A stretch of 64,000 nt of DNA from the NCBI RefSeq assembly GCF_009299485.1, contig NZ_WBSO01000013.1, forward strand, positions 21,715-85,714. Direction: 5' to 3'. Positions 56,996 to 64,000 of this stretch are shown here, piece after piece (positions within the stretch are counted from its first letter, which is position 1; each line of letters starts with the position of its first letter). Below the pieces are notes generated by a model. It had not been told where the DNA came from and did not search any database. It was given only the letters and a program-made list of their open reading frames with translations. A program made the translations under genes and the position numbers. This DNA is from Bifidobacterium apri (GTDB taxonomy: Bacteria; Actinomycetota; Actinomycetes; Actinomycetales; Bifidobacteriaceae).

Positions 56996-59596
56996 TCAGT
57001 CCACGCCCGAGTACGCCACCACTCCCCTGTTGATCATCAACTGGGCGGCATGCGCCCGCGTGGACAATGGGCCCTCGTATTCGGGAACACCGGGAAGCGC
57101 GGACGCTATCTGCTGCAACATATCGGCAAGCCGTTTCATGTTACGCACAAAATCGCCTCCGGTAAGATCCACATCGTGAAGGATGACAGCCAAGGGCTCG
57201 CCTTCCGCCCACGCATACACGACATCGACGATCCCGAAATCGACATCCGGCAATCGCTCAAGACCATAATCCTCACGCAACGCATTGATACGCATGCTCA
57301 TCGCCCGCAATTGCGAGCACACGTGAGCGACAGGGCCAGTGGACCCACCAGGATACCGACGAGGCTCTCCACCCTCGGTCCTGCGCGACTCATACACAAG
57401 CCCCGACAACGCGGCGGCAAGCTGCTGCGGCGTCAAGGTGTCAAGCAGCCCGGTGCGAATCGCCTGAGCGAGGACGAGATCTTGTTCGCTATACAACTGG
57501 CGCAACAAACGCCCGCCGGCGGTCAAATCAATGTCGGTTCCTTGATCTGACTGATGCCGTTCGAGATACCCGAGTTCGACGAGAATGTCACAGATGCGGT
57601 CGAACTGTCTGGCAACCGATCCCGTCCGTGAGTCATATCGCCGCTGTACACGGTCGAGTTCACGACGTTCCCTCATCCACCGGTGCCCCCATCTGAGATG
57701 CTCCTGCAGATCAGGGCATGCGGCGCACGGGTGATGCTGTTGTTCCCATTTTACTTCGGCGATTTGCCTGTCCAAATCACGGAACGCATGACTCCGCGCT
57801 TCTTGGGAGATGAACGAGCGATGCTTGAGTTCGCGTCTTCCGTTTTTCTGCAGATCGCTGAGCTTCATACGCAGCAGCATAAATTGGGTGAAATCTCCCC
57901 GATCGCAGTACGCCGCCTGTTCATACCCTTCCAAGGCATGTTCGAGCGTGTGTATTTGGGATTCGAGCTGCCATGCCGACTCATTCGCCTCCCATTGCGC
58001 GAATGACTGGTCGAGCGTCTTGCGCGCCGTCTCATAGCTGCTGGAGTACAGGAGATTCACAGCCATGTTGAAGGTCGGTTTGAAGCTTGAATGCAGCGGG
58101 TATACGCGCTTGCTGGACAAGGCGGCAGCGGTCGCCGGGATGAACCCCCTATGATCGACAATCACCGCATGGCCGATCGTATCGATGCCACGACGACCAG
58201 CACGCCCAGTAAGTTGTGTGAACTCGCCGGGCGTCAACATCACATGTCCTGTGCCGTCATACTTCTCGAGTTTTTCGACGATGACGCTTCGTGCCGGCAT
58301 ATTGATACCAAGCGCGAGGGTCTCCGTGGCGAACACCACTTTGACGAGCCCCTCTTCGAACAATCGTTCGACTATCTGTCTGAACAAGGCGATCATGCCC
58401 GCATGATGTGAGGCGAACCCCTCCTCCAGCGCGAAGCGGAAGCGCGAGAATCGCAATGCCTTGAGATCATCCCGACTCATCTGACCTTCGACCATTTCAT
58501 CGACGATTTCACGGATGCGCATCGCCTCATCATCGGTCGTAAGTTCAAGGCCGGCGTTGATGCACTGTTCGACTGCCTGGTCACAGCCGTTGCGCGAAAA
58601 AATGAAATAAATCCCCGGAAGCATACCGAGATAATTCAACTCGTCAATCACCGCGGCACGCCGTGGAGTGAACCGTTCGACGTCATACGGCGAACGTCCG
58701 GCGCCTGCGCCAGTATGCCGGCCGTGATGCCTGCCCCGCGAAGGACGCTTTCGCGCCGCTTGATGATCCAGCTGATCGATGCGTCTAGACAGCTGCGGAT
58801 TCAGCCGAGTGGTGGCTTCTCCGTCGCCGTCACGCCGATACAGATCAATCAGTTCGGGTTCCGTGTGCTCGTTGGCTTGCACCATCACATGCTGTTCAAG
58901 AGGCACCGGCCGATGCTCGGAGACGACAAGCTGAGTGGAGCCGCGCACGGAGGAAATCCATGCAGAGAAATCCTCGACATTCGACACCGTTGCGGACAAT
59001 CCGACGATGCGAACCGATTTCGGCAGGTGGATGATGACTTCCTCCCACACCGGTCCACGGAAACGGTCAGCAAGATAATGGACCTCGTCAAGAATCACGT
59101 ATTGCAGCGCAAGCACGGTGTTCGAATGCTCATACAGCATATTCCGCAACACCTCGGTGGTCATCACCACAATATCCGCCTCTGCGTTGATGGACGTATC
59201 CCCTGTCAGCAGCCCAACACGATCCGGCCCGTATATCGCAGACAAGTCATGATACTTCTGGTTGCTCAACGCTTTGATCGGCGTGGTATAGAACGCCTTC
59301 ACATGATGCTCGTGCGCCAAATACATGGCGAAATCGGCAACAACCGTCTTGCCCGCCCCGGTAGGCGCAGCAACGAGAACGTTGTCCCCCGATTCCAAAG
59401 CTTCACATGCTTGAATCTGGAAAGAATCAAGATCGAACGGCAAGGACGACGCAAACCGGGCGACGGCAGATTTCCTGTACTGCTGCCCCTGCCTGAACCG
59501 TTGGTAACGCGCCGATGGGGAATCCTCCATACCCCTGCCGCTGCGACCGGTATCTGATTCACGTCCACGCGCAGCGTGATGCGAATGTCGAGACAT
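56996..59596 (-). CDS. helY: SKI2-family DEAD/DEAH helicase (HelY/Mtr4-like)
   Basis: An 866-residue superfamily 2 helicase. Motif I is VAAPTGAGKTVVADFAM, motif Ia TTPIKALSNQKYHDL, motif II ILDEVHYLADRFRG, motif III VGLSATVSN, and later TETLALGINMPARSV and QLTGRAGRRGID (motifs V and VI). The C-terminal half is the DSHCT region of Ski2/Mtr4 RNA helicases. In actinobacteria helY lies near pafBC; its RNA or DNA target is unknown. ATG 59596 is chosen for GGGAGAGAAGG upstream. It follows the small membrane protein gene after about 40 nt. Confidence 0.93.
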   Translation of the reverse strand: MSRHSHHAARGRESDTGRSGRGMEDSPSARYQRFRQGQQYRKSAVARFASSLPFDLDSFQIQACEALESGDNVLVAAPTGAGKTVVADFAMYLAHEHHVKAFYTTPIKALSNQKYHDLSAIYGPDRVGLLTGDTSINAEADIVVMTTEVLRNMLYEHSNTVLALQYVILDEVHYLADRFRGPVWEEVIIHLPKSVRIVGLSATVSNVEDFSAWISSVRGSTQLVVSEHRPVPLEQHVMVQANEHTEPELIDLYRRDGDGEATTRLNPQLSRRIDQLDHQAARKRPSRGRHHGRHTGAGAGRSPYDVERFTPRRAAVIDELNYLGMLPGIYFIFSRNGCDQAVEQCINAGLELTTDDEAMRIREIVDEMVEGQMSRDDLKALRFSRFRFALEEGFASHHAGMIALFRQIVERLFEEGLVKVVFATETLALGINMPARSVIVEKLEKYDGTGHVMLTPGEFTQLTGRAGRRGIDTIGHAVIVDHRGFIPATAAALSSKRVYPLHSSFKPTFNMAVNLLYSSSYETARKTLDQSFAQWEANESAWQLESQIHTLEHALEGYEQAAYCDRGDFTQFMLLRMKLSDLQKNGRRELKHRSFISQEARSHAFRDLDRQIAEVKWEQQHHPCAACPDLQEHLRWGHRWMRERRELDRVQRRYDSRTGSVARQFDRICDILVELGYLERHQSDQGTDIDLTAGGRLLRQLYSEQDLVLAQAIRTGLLDTLTPQQLAAALSGLVYESRRTEGGEPRRYPGGSTGPVAHVCSQLRAMSMRINALREDYGLERLPDVDFGIVDVVYAWAEGEPLAVILHDVDLTGGDFVRNMKRLADMLQQIASALPGVPEYEGPLSTRAHAAQLMINRGVVAYSGVD

Positions 59597-59635
59597 GCCT
59601 TCTCTCCCCCATGTCAACACTAATCAAATGATGCG

Positions 59636-59953
59636 CTATTCGTTGAACGCACTCCAACGGCGCCAAATGGCCTCATGCCGTACCCGCTTGCGTGCTTCAC
59701 GCTTCATCACCTGAGCGTGCGCAGCACTGTACCGGTCGATGGAATGTTGGAGCGGAACCGTGAACGACGCCTGTTCTGGTTGCGATTCATCAGCAGATTC
59801 GTCCACCTCGGCAAACCGTCTGCCCACGGCATCCCCAAGCGAGGAAATCATATGCAACGCAGCCAAACCGCGCCGTACCGCATACCACACGCCCACACCC
59901 GTCGACACCAGCAATGCCAAGACAAGCACAACCCAAACAACCCACCATTGCAT
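59636..59953 (-). CDS. Small single-span membrane protein between pafBC and helY
   Basis: A 105-residue protein with one N-terminal hydrophobic helix (about residues 3-25, WWVVWVVLVLALLVSTGVGV) and a long polar, partly basic helical C-terminus. CAGGAGG upstream of the ATG makes it a sound gene. In mycobacteria this slot between pafC and helY holds tatA and tatC. The N-terminal helix plus amphipathic tail recalls TatA topology, but the conserved FG hinge is missing, so it is not a normal TatA. Function unknown. Confidence 0.7.
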   Translation of the reverse strand: MQWWVVWVVLVLALLVSTGVGVWYAVRRGLAALHMISSLGDAVGRRFAEVDESADESQPEQASFTVPLQHSIDRYSAAHAQVMKREARKRVRHEAIWRRWSAFNE

Positions 59954-59995
59954 GGAAACCTCCTGTCAACCGGATACGGACAGCTTCCCAGCCTA

Positions 59996-61918
59996 TCAGT
60001 CAGCGTCGTCTTCGCGTTTGTCCACGCTCAATTCACGCTCCGCACGGGCCTTAATCATCGAACGCAAGGTCTCCGGAGCGACCGCGGTGATATGACGCGC
60101 ATGAGCGATGCAGAACGCAACGAACCAGGAGTCGGAAGAGACAATCAACCTGACCTTCTGACCGCTGCCACAAGGCTCTACCGTAGCCCCCGGAAGCCGC
60201 TTGGTGAACGGCAAATCAGGCTGATCGGTGATAAACACGGTCTGGGTGCCGTTATCAAAGCTCCACTTGCGCAATTCACTCACCGGCACATCCGGGATGT
60301 CGAGCTTTTTGGTCGGTTTGACGAGTTCGGCATGCTCAATGCGAGCCAAACGCAGTACCTGCCACACTCTTGGCAGACCGTTCGCCTTGTTGATCGTGAC
60401 ATCCTTCTGGACGAACTTCGATTCATCGTGAGGAGCGGCGGAAGCGACGTCCGTCCACACAGCGACGTAATACACGCCCTCATCCACGAAAATCTTCGCA
60501 GGTGCCACAAGCTTACGGCGGGTCCTGCCCGCACCGTCCGTGTATTCCATGTCAAGCAGGGAATCCGTGGAAATCGCACGCTTCACTACAGTGAATGCAC
60601 GCGGCTCAAGCTCATATCCCGTCAGGCTCAGCCATGGAGTCTGCCCCGGCTTGACATGCTGACGCAACCGCGAGTACAGCGACTGCGCCTGATCACGCTG
60701 CTGATCGGGAAGCAGAGACGAATGGGCCAGATAACTCACCGATGCCGTCAGCATGCTCAGATACTGCTGCGAAATGCCGGCAAGACGCTCCAAGCCAAGG
60801 GAATTCGTTGCAGACACAATCCCCTCGCTGTCCAATAGCGGCCAATCGATATCAAAGAACTGGCTTCCTGCCATCTCACCGTCATCGGACACCGTGGTCA
60901 GCGTATTGATGTCCTTATGGATGATATTGACGTATTTGTTCAATTCATCATCAGACTTGGGTTTGCCGATGAAACGCTCCGCCAATTCCGCCAGCGAGAA
61001 CTCCTCGCCAAGATGCGCCGAAAGGAAGAGCATAAGCCTCAACCTGCGATCGACCTCACTGCCCGTCTGGAACGACGGACCGATCTTCTTCTGACGAGCC
61101 TTGATGCTTTCCGGGTCGCCCGGCTCATGCACCTGCCGGCTGATCGAAGGGGCGTTGACTTCCAAGCTCTCGGAATTCTGAGCGGAATCGGCAAGTTCGA
61201 ACTTCGTAGCCGCGGTCAATCTGCGGTTGAACGCATCGACAGCCTCTTGCGGACTGACGATATATGCGCCGGGATGCTCAAGCACGTACATGGCCAAATC
61301 ATCAGAATCCGTATAGGCGACGTTGATACGCTCGCCATCGACATCCACAGTCGCGGCGAAGCGTCGGGAATCGATGACCTTCACCAAGGATTCAGGCAAA
61401 GTCTGGGTTCCCAGCCCCGGAGCGATGGAATCCAAGCCGAGACCAGGAACCGGTGTCTGAGGGACACGCGGCGCGGTACGCGATGTGTGCTGGACCGGCT
61501 GATCGGATGCGCTGGATGAAATAGACATGGAACGCGCAAGGTAATTCGCCGCGGCAAGTACAGGAAGATCATCCGCCTCAAAATGCAACCGGACACGCGG
61601 TTCGTCTCCGAGTTGCAAGCGATATGAAGCGAAATCCTGACCTTCGGATTTTGACGAATACTCAGGCTGCCGCGATTCGATGGCGATGCCCATGGCGGCG
61701 AGTTTGGCGCGGTCACGCTGGAACTGTTTGGCGAAAGCCGCTTTCGCCGCCTGATCAGCCAGTTCTCCATACGAGTCCGCATACGCCTTCACGCGTTGCG
61801 CGATCTGGCGCGAAGTGAGCCATTGGGGGAAGGCTGATGACAATACGGCTAACACATCAAGCTCGTGCTTGCCCCATTTGTCGGAAAAACGCCGTCTCCC
61901 GTTGCTACCCTCTGCCAT
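59996..61918 (-). CDS. pafBC: Fused PafB-PafC WYL-domain transcription regulator
   Basis: A 640-residue protein made of two tandem copies of an HTH plus WYL-like domain. The first half has HELDVLAVLSSAFPQWLTS, and the second has a new HTH near residue 290 (RLRLMLFLSAHLGEEFSLAE) followed by the WYL region (GVYYVAVWTDVAS; RVWQVLRLARIEHAEL). Separate pafB and pafC genes in mycobacteria correspond to these halves. PafBC activates DNA-damage genes independently of LexA. The genome need not carry a proteasome; the pafA neighbour is absent here. Promoter: TAATAT about 59 nt upstream (61977-61982). Confidence 0.9.
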   Translation of the reverse strand: MAEGSNGRRRFSDKWGKHELDVLAVLSSAFPQWLTSRQIAQRVKAYADSYGELADQAAKAAFAKQFQRDRAKLAAMGIAIESRQPEYSSKSEGQDFASYRLQLGDEPRVRLHFEADDLPVLAAANYLARSMSISSSASDQPVQHTSRTAPRVPQTPVPGLGLDSIAPGLGTQTLPESLVKVIDSRRFAATVDVDGERINVAYTDSDDLAMYVLEHPGAYIVSPQEAVDAFNRRLTAATKFELADSAQNSESLEVNAPSISRQVHEPGDPESIKARQKKIGPSFQTGSEVDRRLRLMLFLSAHLGEEFSLAELAERFIGKPKSDDELNKYVNIIHKDINTLTTVSDDGEMAGSQFFDIDWPLLDSEGIVSATNSLGLERLAGISQQYLSMLTASVSYLAHSSLLPDQQRDQAQSLYSRLRQHVKPGQTPWLSLTGYELEPRAFTVVKRAISTDSLLDMEYTDGAGRTRRKLVAPAKIFVDEGVYYVAVWTDVASAAPHDESKFVQKDVTINKANGLPRVWQVLRLARIEHAELVKPTKKLDIPDVPVSELRKWSFDNGTQTVFITDQPDLPFTKRLPGATVEPCGSGQKVRLIVSSDSWFVAFCIAHARHITAVAPETLRSMIKARAERELSVDKREDDAD

Positions 61919-61971
61919 TAGTCCTCACGTATCGTTACAGTTTTCGAGTATCTGTGCTGGAAAGCACCTTT

Positions 61972-61986
61972 CCTCTATATTAGAGG
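61972..61986 (-). promoter_or_regulatory. pafBC -10 element inside a small palindrome
   Basis: On the minus strand TAATAT (61977-61982) sits inside CCTCTAATATAGAGG, a nearly perfect palindrome. Read on the plus strand the same 6-bp stem is followed by TTTTTT, which also looks like a weak terminator. An operator over the -10 is one reading. Confidence 0.4.
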
Positions 61987-62046
61987 TTTTTTGTGTTCCT
62001 GTGGGTCATTTCTCGAAAAAAGAGATAATTCTTGCCTGCGGTATAA

Positions 62047-63483
62047 TCATCCGAGCCATTCGTCAGGCTCAATGCCCTGCGGGCCTACGAATTCGCCGTT
62101 CGGCACATAACTGGGCCGACCTTGGTCGGGCAGCACCGCGTCGCCGAAGAACGACACATTCTGTCCGAAGGTCCAATCCCCTTGGATGCGAACCGAGTTC
62201 GCGGCCGCCAAAGAAGGCACACCATACGGGAAACGCTCGTTGAAGTCATCGATATTCTTGTAGTACCGCGGATCAAGTTCCACATTGGGGAAGATATAGT
62301 TGCCGTCTTCCATTTCGAACTGGTCCGTAAGGTGGAACCTATCCGACCGCATAATGAACAGATCGTCGGTGGTTTTCACTGGAAGGAAGCGCATACGGTC
62401 CACTTGAACGCAAATCGCGTCATCAAACAGGGAAATCGCCGCGCCCATCGCCGTCTCCAGCTGTACCACAGGCGTGCTTGCAGGATCGGTGGGGTCAACC
62501 GTCTTCTTGTTGATGATAACCGGCAGCGGCAACACCCCATCGTGGCTCGCGAGCAGGTCGCGCAGCGCATCAATGCGGATCCAGATGCTGTTCGTATTGA
62601 AGTACGGATGCCTGCTGATATCCTGCGCATGAATACGGTCGTCAGGATGAACTTGGCTCATCTCGCGCAACATCAGCCGGCCTGTCTCACGGCTGCGCAC
62701 CAGATGACCGCCTTTGCGATCCGCCTCGGTTCGCACCGCGACCTCGGCCATGAACGGAGCACCGGTATTTTCGAAATATTGCGCCAGCGTACGCGACGGA
62801 CGGGCACCGAGATTATCCGAATTCGAAATGAACAGATATCTCATGCCCTTATCCCACAACGTATCAAGCAATCCTGACTCCCATAGCGTGGAGAACAGAT
62901 CGCCATGCCCGGGAGGGCACCACTCCAGCTCAGGACGTTGGGGATACCGGACTGGCTCGCCGGTGGCAATATCGATTTTGGGCTCCTGATGCTGCATGAT
63001 TTCGACGGGGATGTCATCCTGGTGGAACCGTGGATTCGACTCAAGGACACGCAAGGTATCCGCCGACGTGCGGAAAGAATTCATGAAGGTCAGCGGCAAT
63101 GACACACCCAGCCGCTCTCGTGCGGTCAGCACCTGACCGATGATGATATCCAGGAAGCGCATCTGCCGTGCCTTGTGCCGGCGTACAGGAAGCAGCGATT
63201 TGGCGCAGGACAGACCCATCGATGTCCCCAAGCCGCCGTTGAGCTTGATGAAGGCCGTTTTGCCGAACGCCTGCACGGCTTTCCCGTGGTCGATGGTCTG
63301 GTAGATATCATGGAAGCTGGGGACATCGAGCAACGGCTCGACATCGTGTTCACGGATCCATGTCGTTTCGGTGCCTTGCGCCCATACATCGTACAGATGA
63401 CCGAACTGTGCGATGGACATCTCGCTCATGCCATGGTCCCGCATCACTTGCGCGCAATGCTCAGCATGTTCGTTTGCCGTCAT
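62047..63483 (-). CDS. UTP-glucose-1-phosphate uridylyltransferase (UDPGP type)
   Basis: A 478-residue enzyme of the eukaryotic UGP2-like UDPGP family, not the bacterial GalU family. It makes UDP-glucose from UTP and glucose-1-phosphate. The nucleotide loop is FIKLNGGLGTSMGL, with a substrate region MNSFRTSADTL and LEWCPPGHGD; FISNSDNLGA follows. In bifidobacteria this type is used in galactose and human-milk-sugar (Leloir, lacto-N-biose) metabolism and exopolysaccharide synthesis. ATG 63483 follows AGAAAGGG; longer frames to 63633 have no ribosome binding site. Confidence 0.95.
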   Translation of the reverse strand: MTANEHAEHCAQVMRDHGMSEMSIAQFGHLYDVWAQGTETTWIREHDVEPLLDVPSFHDIYQTIDHGKAVQAFGKTAFIKLNGGLGTSMGLSCAKSLLPVRRHKARQMRFLDIIIGQVLTARERLGVSLPLTFMNSFRTSADTLRVLESNPRFHQDDIPVEIMQHQEPKIDIATGEPVRYPQRPELEWCPPGHGDLFSTLWESGLLDTLWDKGMRYLFISNSDNLGARPSRTLAQYFENTGAPFMAEVAVRTEADRKGGHLVRSRETGRLMLREMSQVHPDDRIHAQDISRHPYFNTNSIWIRIDALRDLLASHDGVLPLPVIINKKTVDPTDPASTPVVQLETAMGAAISLFDDAICVQVDRMRFLPVKTTDDLFIMRSDRFHLTDQFEMEDGNYIFPNVELDPRYYKNIDDFNERFPYGVPSLAAANSVRIQGDWTFGQNVSFFGDAVLPDQGRPSYVPNGEFVGPQGIEPDEWLG

Positions 63484-63881
63484 GTCATAACCCTTTCTTC
63501 CATGACTGCTCATAAGTGTAGTCCCCATATCAACGGCGTCCGCGCATTGCCACCCGGATACAGGTGAAGGATTCGTGGATGAATCTGTTTCACGCATATA
63601 TGCGCGTGCTGCAGACGAAACGCCGATCGTCAACTGCGCGATTATATCGTCATGTCATCGCTTTGGTCAAAAAAGCAATCCGCATGCCTCTTTCCAAAGC
63701 GATGACGATGGAATCGCCACTGACCAGACCGGCTGAACAGCTGCCCTGACGACATGCGACGCAGCCGGTCGTCAGGATACCGACAGACAACCTGTCCGGC
63801 ATACAGCGCACGACAGTGCGGGCGGCACCGCTCTGTACGAAGCCTAGCATCCGGCACCTATCCGGCAGACAATCCCGTTTT
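63484..63881. other. Gene-free region with a long inverted repeat
   Basis: About 400 bp upstream of the UDPGP gene. It holds a perfect 12-bp inverted repeat TCATCGCTTTGG (63655-63666) and CCAAAGCGATGA (63694-63705) around a 27-nt loop. This could be an operator pair or terminator for the gene ending at 63882. I see no open frame with a ribosome binding site. Confidence 0.45.
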
Positions 63882-64000
63882 CTAGTTTGGAGTGCAACAC
63901 TGCCTCGTGTTGTGGGTTGTGGTTGATTGTACGGGGTACCCGGGGACGGGTGCGCCCTGGGCGGCGAGTCGTTCCATCTGCTCGTCCCACGCCTCCGCCG
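63882..64000 (-). CDS. C-terminal end of an unidentified protein (partial)
   Basis: On the minus strand one frame is open from the window edge to a TAG at 63882-63884: AEAWDEQMERLAAQGAPVPG, then YPVQSTTTHNTRQCCTPN. The first part has normal protein composition and GC-rich third positions. Only 39 residues are seen, too few for identification; other frames here are also open, so the call is tentative. Confidence 0.4.
   Translation of the reverse strand, partial: AEAWDEQMERLAAQGAPVPGYPVQSTTTHNTRQCCTPN

Overview
This window is a piece of a Bifidobacterium chromosome. The genus call rests on high GC content, actinobacterial gene blocks (pgsA-DUF881-sbp-DUF881-garA-ftsR; pafBC-helY; rbpA), a UDPGP-type UDP-glucose pyrophosphorylase, a TrpC-TrpB fusion, transhydrogenase split into PntAA/PntAB/PntB, and frequent GTG/TTG starts with strong Shine-Dalgarno sequences. 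I cannot resolve the species. About 61 protein genes are supported, two of them cut by the window edges. I saw no rRNA, tRNA, CRISPR array, insertion sequence or prophage. Most of the window is core genome.

Layout. 1-2.9 kb: pntAA-pntAB-pntB with a clear terminator. 2.9-3.75 kb: a gene-free, hairpin- and repeat-rich island. 3.7-8.4 kb: alpha/beta hydrolase, rplY with a structured leader, ilvE, a TRIC-type channel, rpsT. 8.6-16.5 kb: lepA, hemW, an endonuclease III-like protein, a UvrA paralogue without the UvrB-binding region, and a YdcF/SanA membrane protein. 16.5-18.5 kb: a small accessory redox locus (carboxymuconolactone decarboxylase-cupin, flavodoxin) behind a MerR-type promoter, with what looks like the debris of a lost gene between promoter and operon. 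18.7-19.4 kb: a membrane-anchored protein with a toxin-like (BECR-fold) C-terminus. 19.5-25.7 kb: gltB-gltD glutamate synthase.

25.8-34.7 kb: a small membrane protein, an M23 peptidase, an orphan sugar-binding-type lipoprotein, icd, guaB3 (with Ser where IMP dehydrogenases have the catalytic Cys), an Rv3235-like protein, acyl-CoA ligase and def. 34.9-40.7 kb: the conserved rpsB-tsf-pyrH-frr-cdsA-rlmN block. 40.8-50 kb: amino-acid biosynthesis (hisF-hisI-trpE-trpCB-trpA, then lgt, rpe, hisE-hisG). 50-54 kb: pgsA-like, two DUF881 genes around a small membrane protein, garA-like FHA protein and ftsR-like MerR protein. 54-64 kb: small membrane proteins, a HAD phosphatase, rbpA (with a SigR/SigH-type promoter), helY-like helicase, a small membrane protein where other actinobacteria carry tat genes, fused pafBC, and the UTP-glucose-1-phosphate uridylyltransferase.

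Functional links: PntAB/PntB and Icd both affect NADPH supply, which glutamate synthase (if NADPH-dependent) and biosynthesis use; GarA-type FHA proteins regulate glutamate metabolism in other actinobacteria, so garA and gltBD may be functionally connected. The items most worth a second look are the 2.9-3.75 kb repeat island, the GuaB3 active-site change, the BECR-like membrane protein with a 20-codon in-frame tail after its stop, the MerR promoter with gene debris, and the SigR-type promoter of rbpA.
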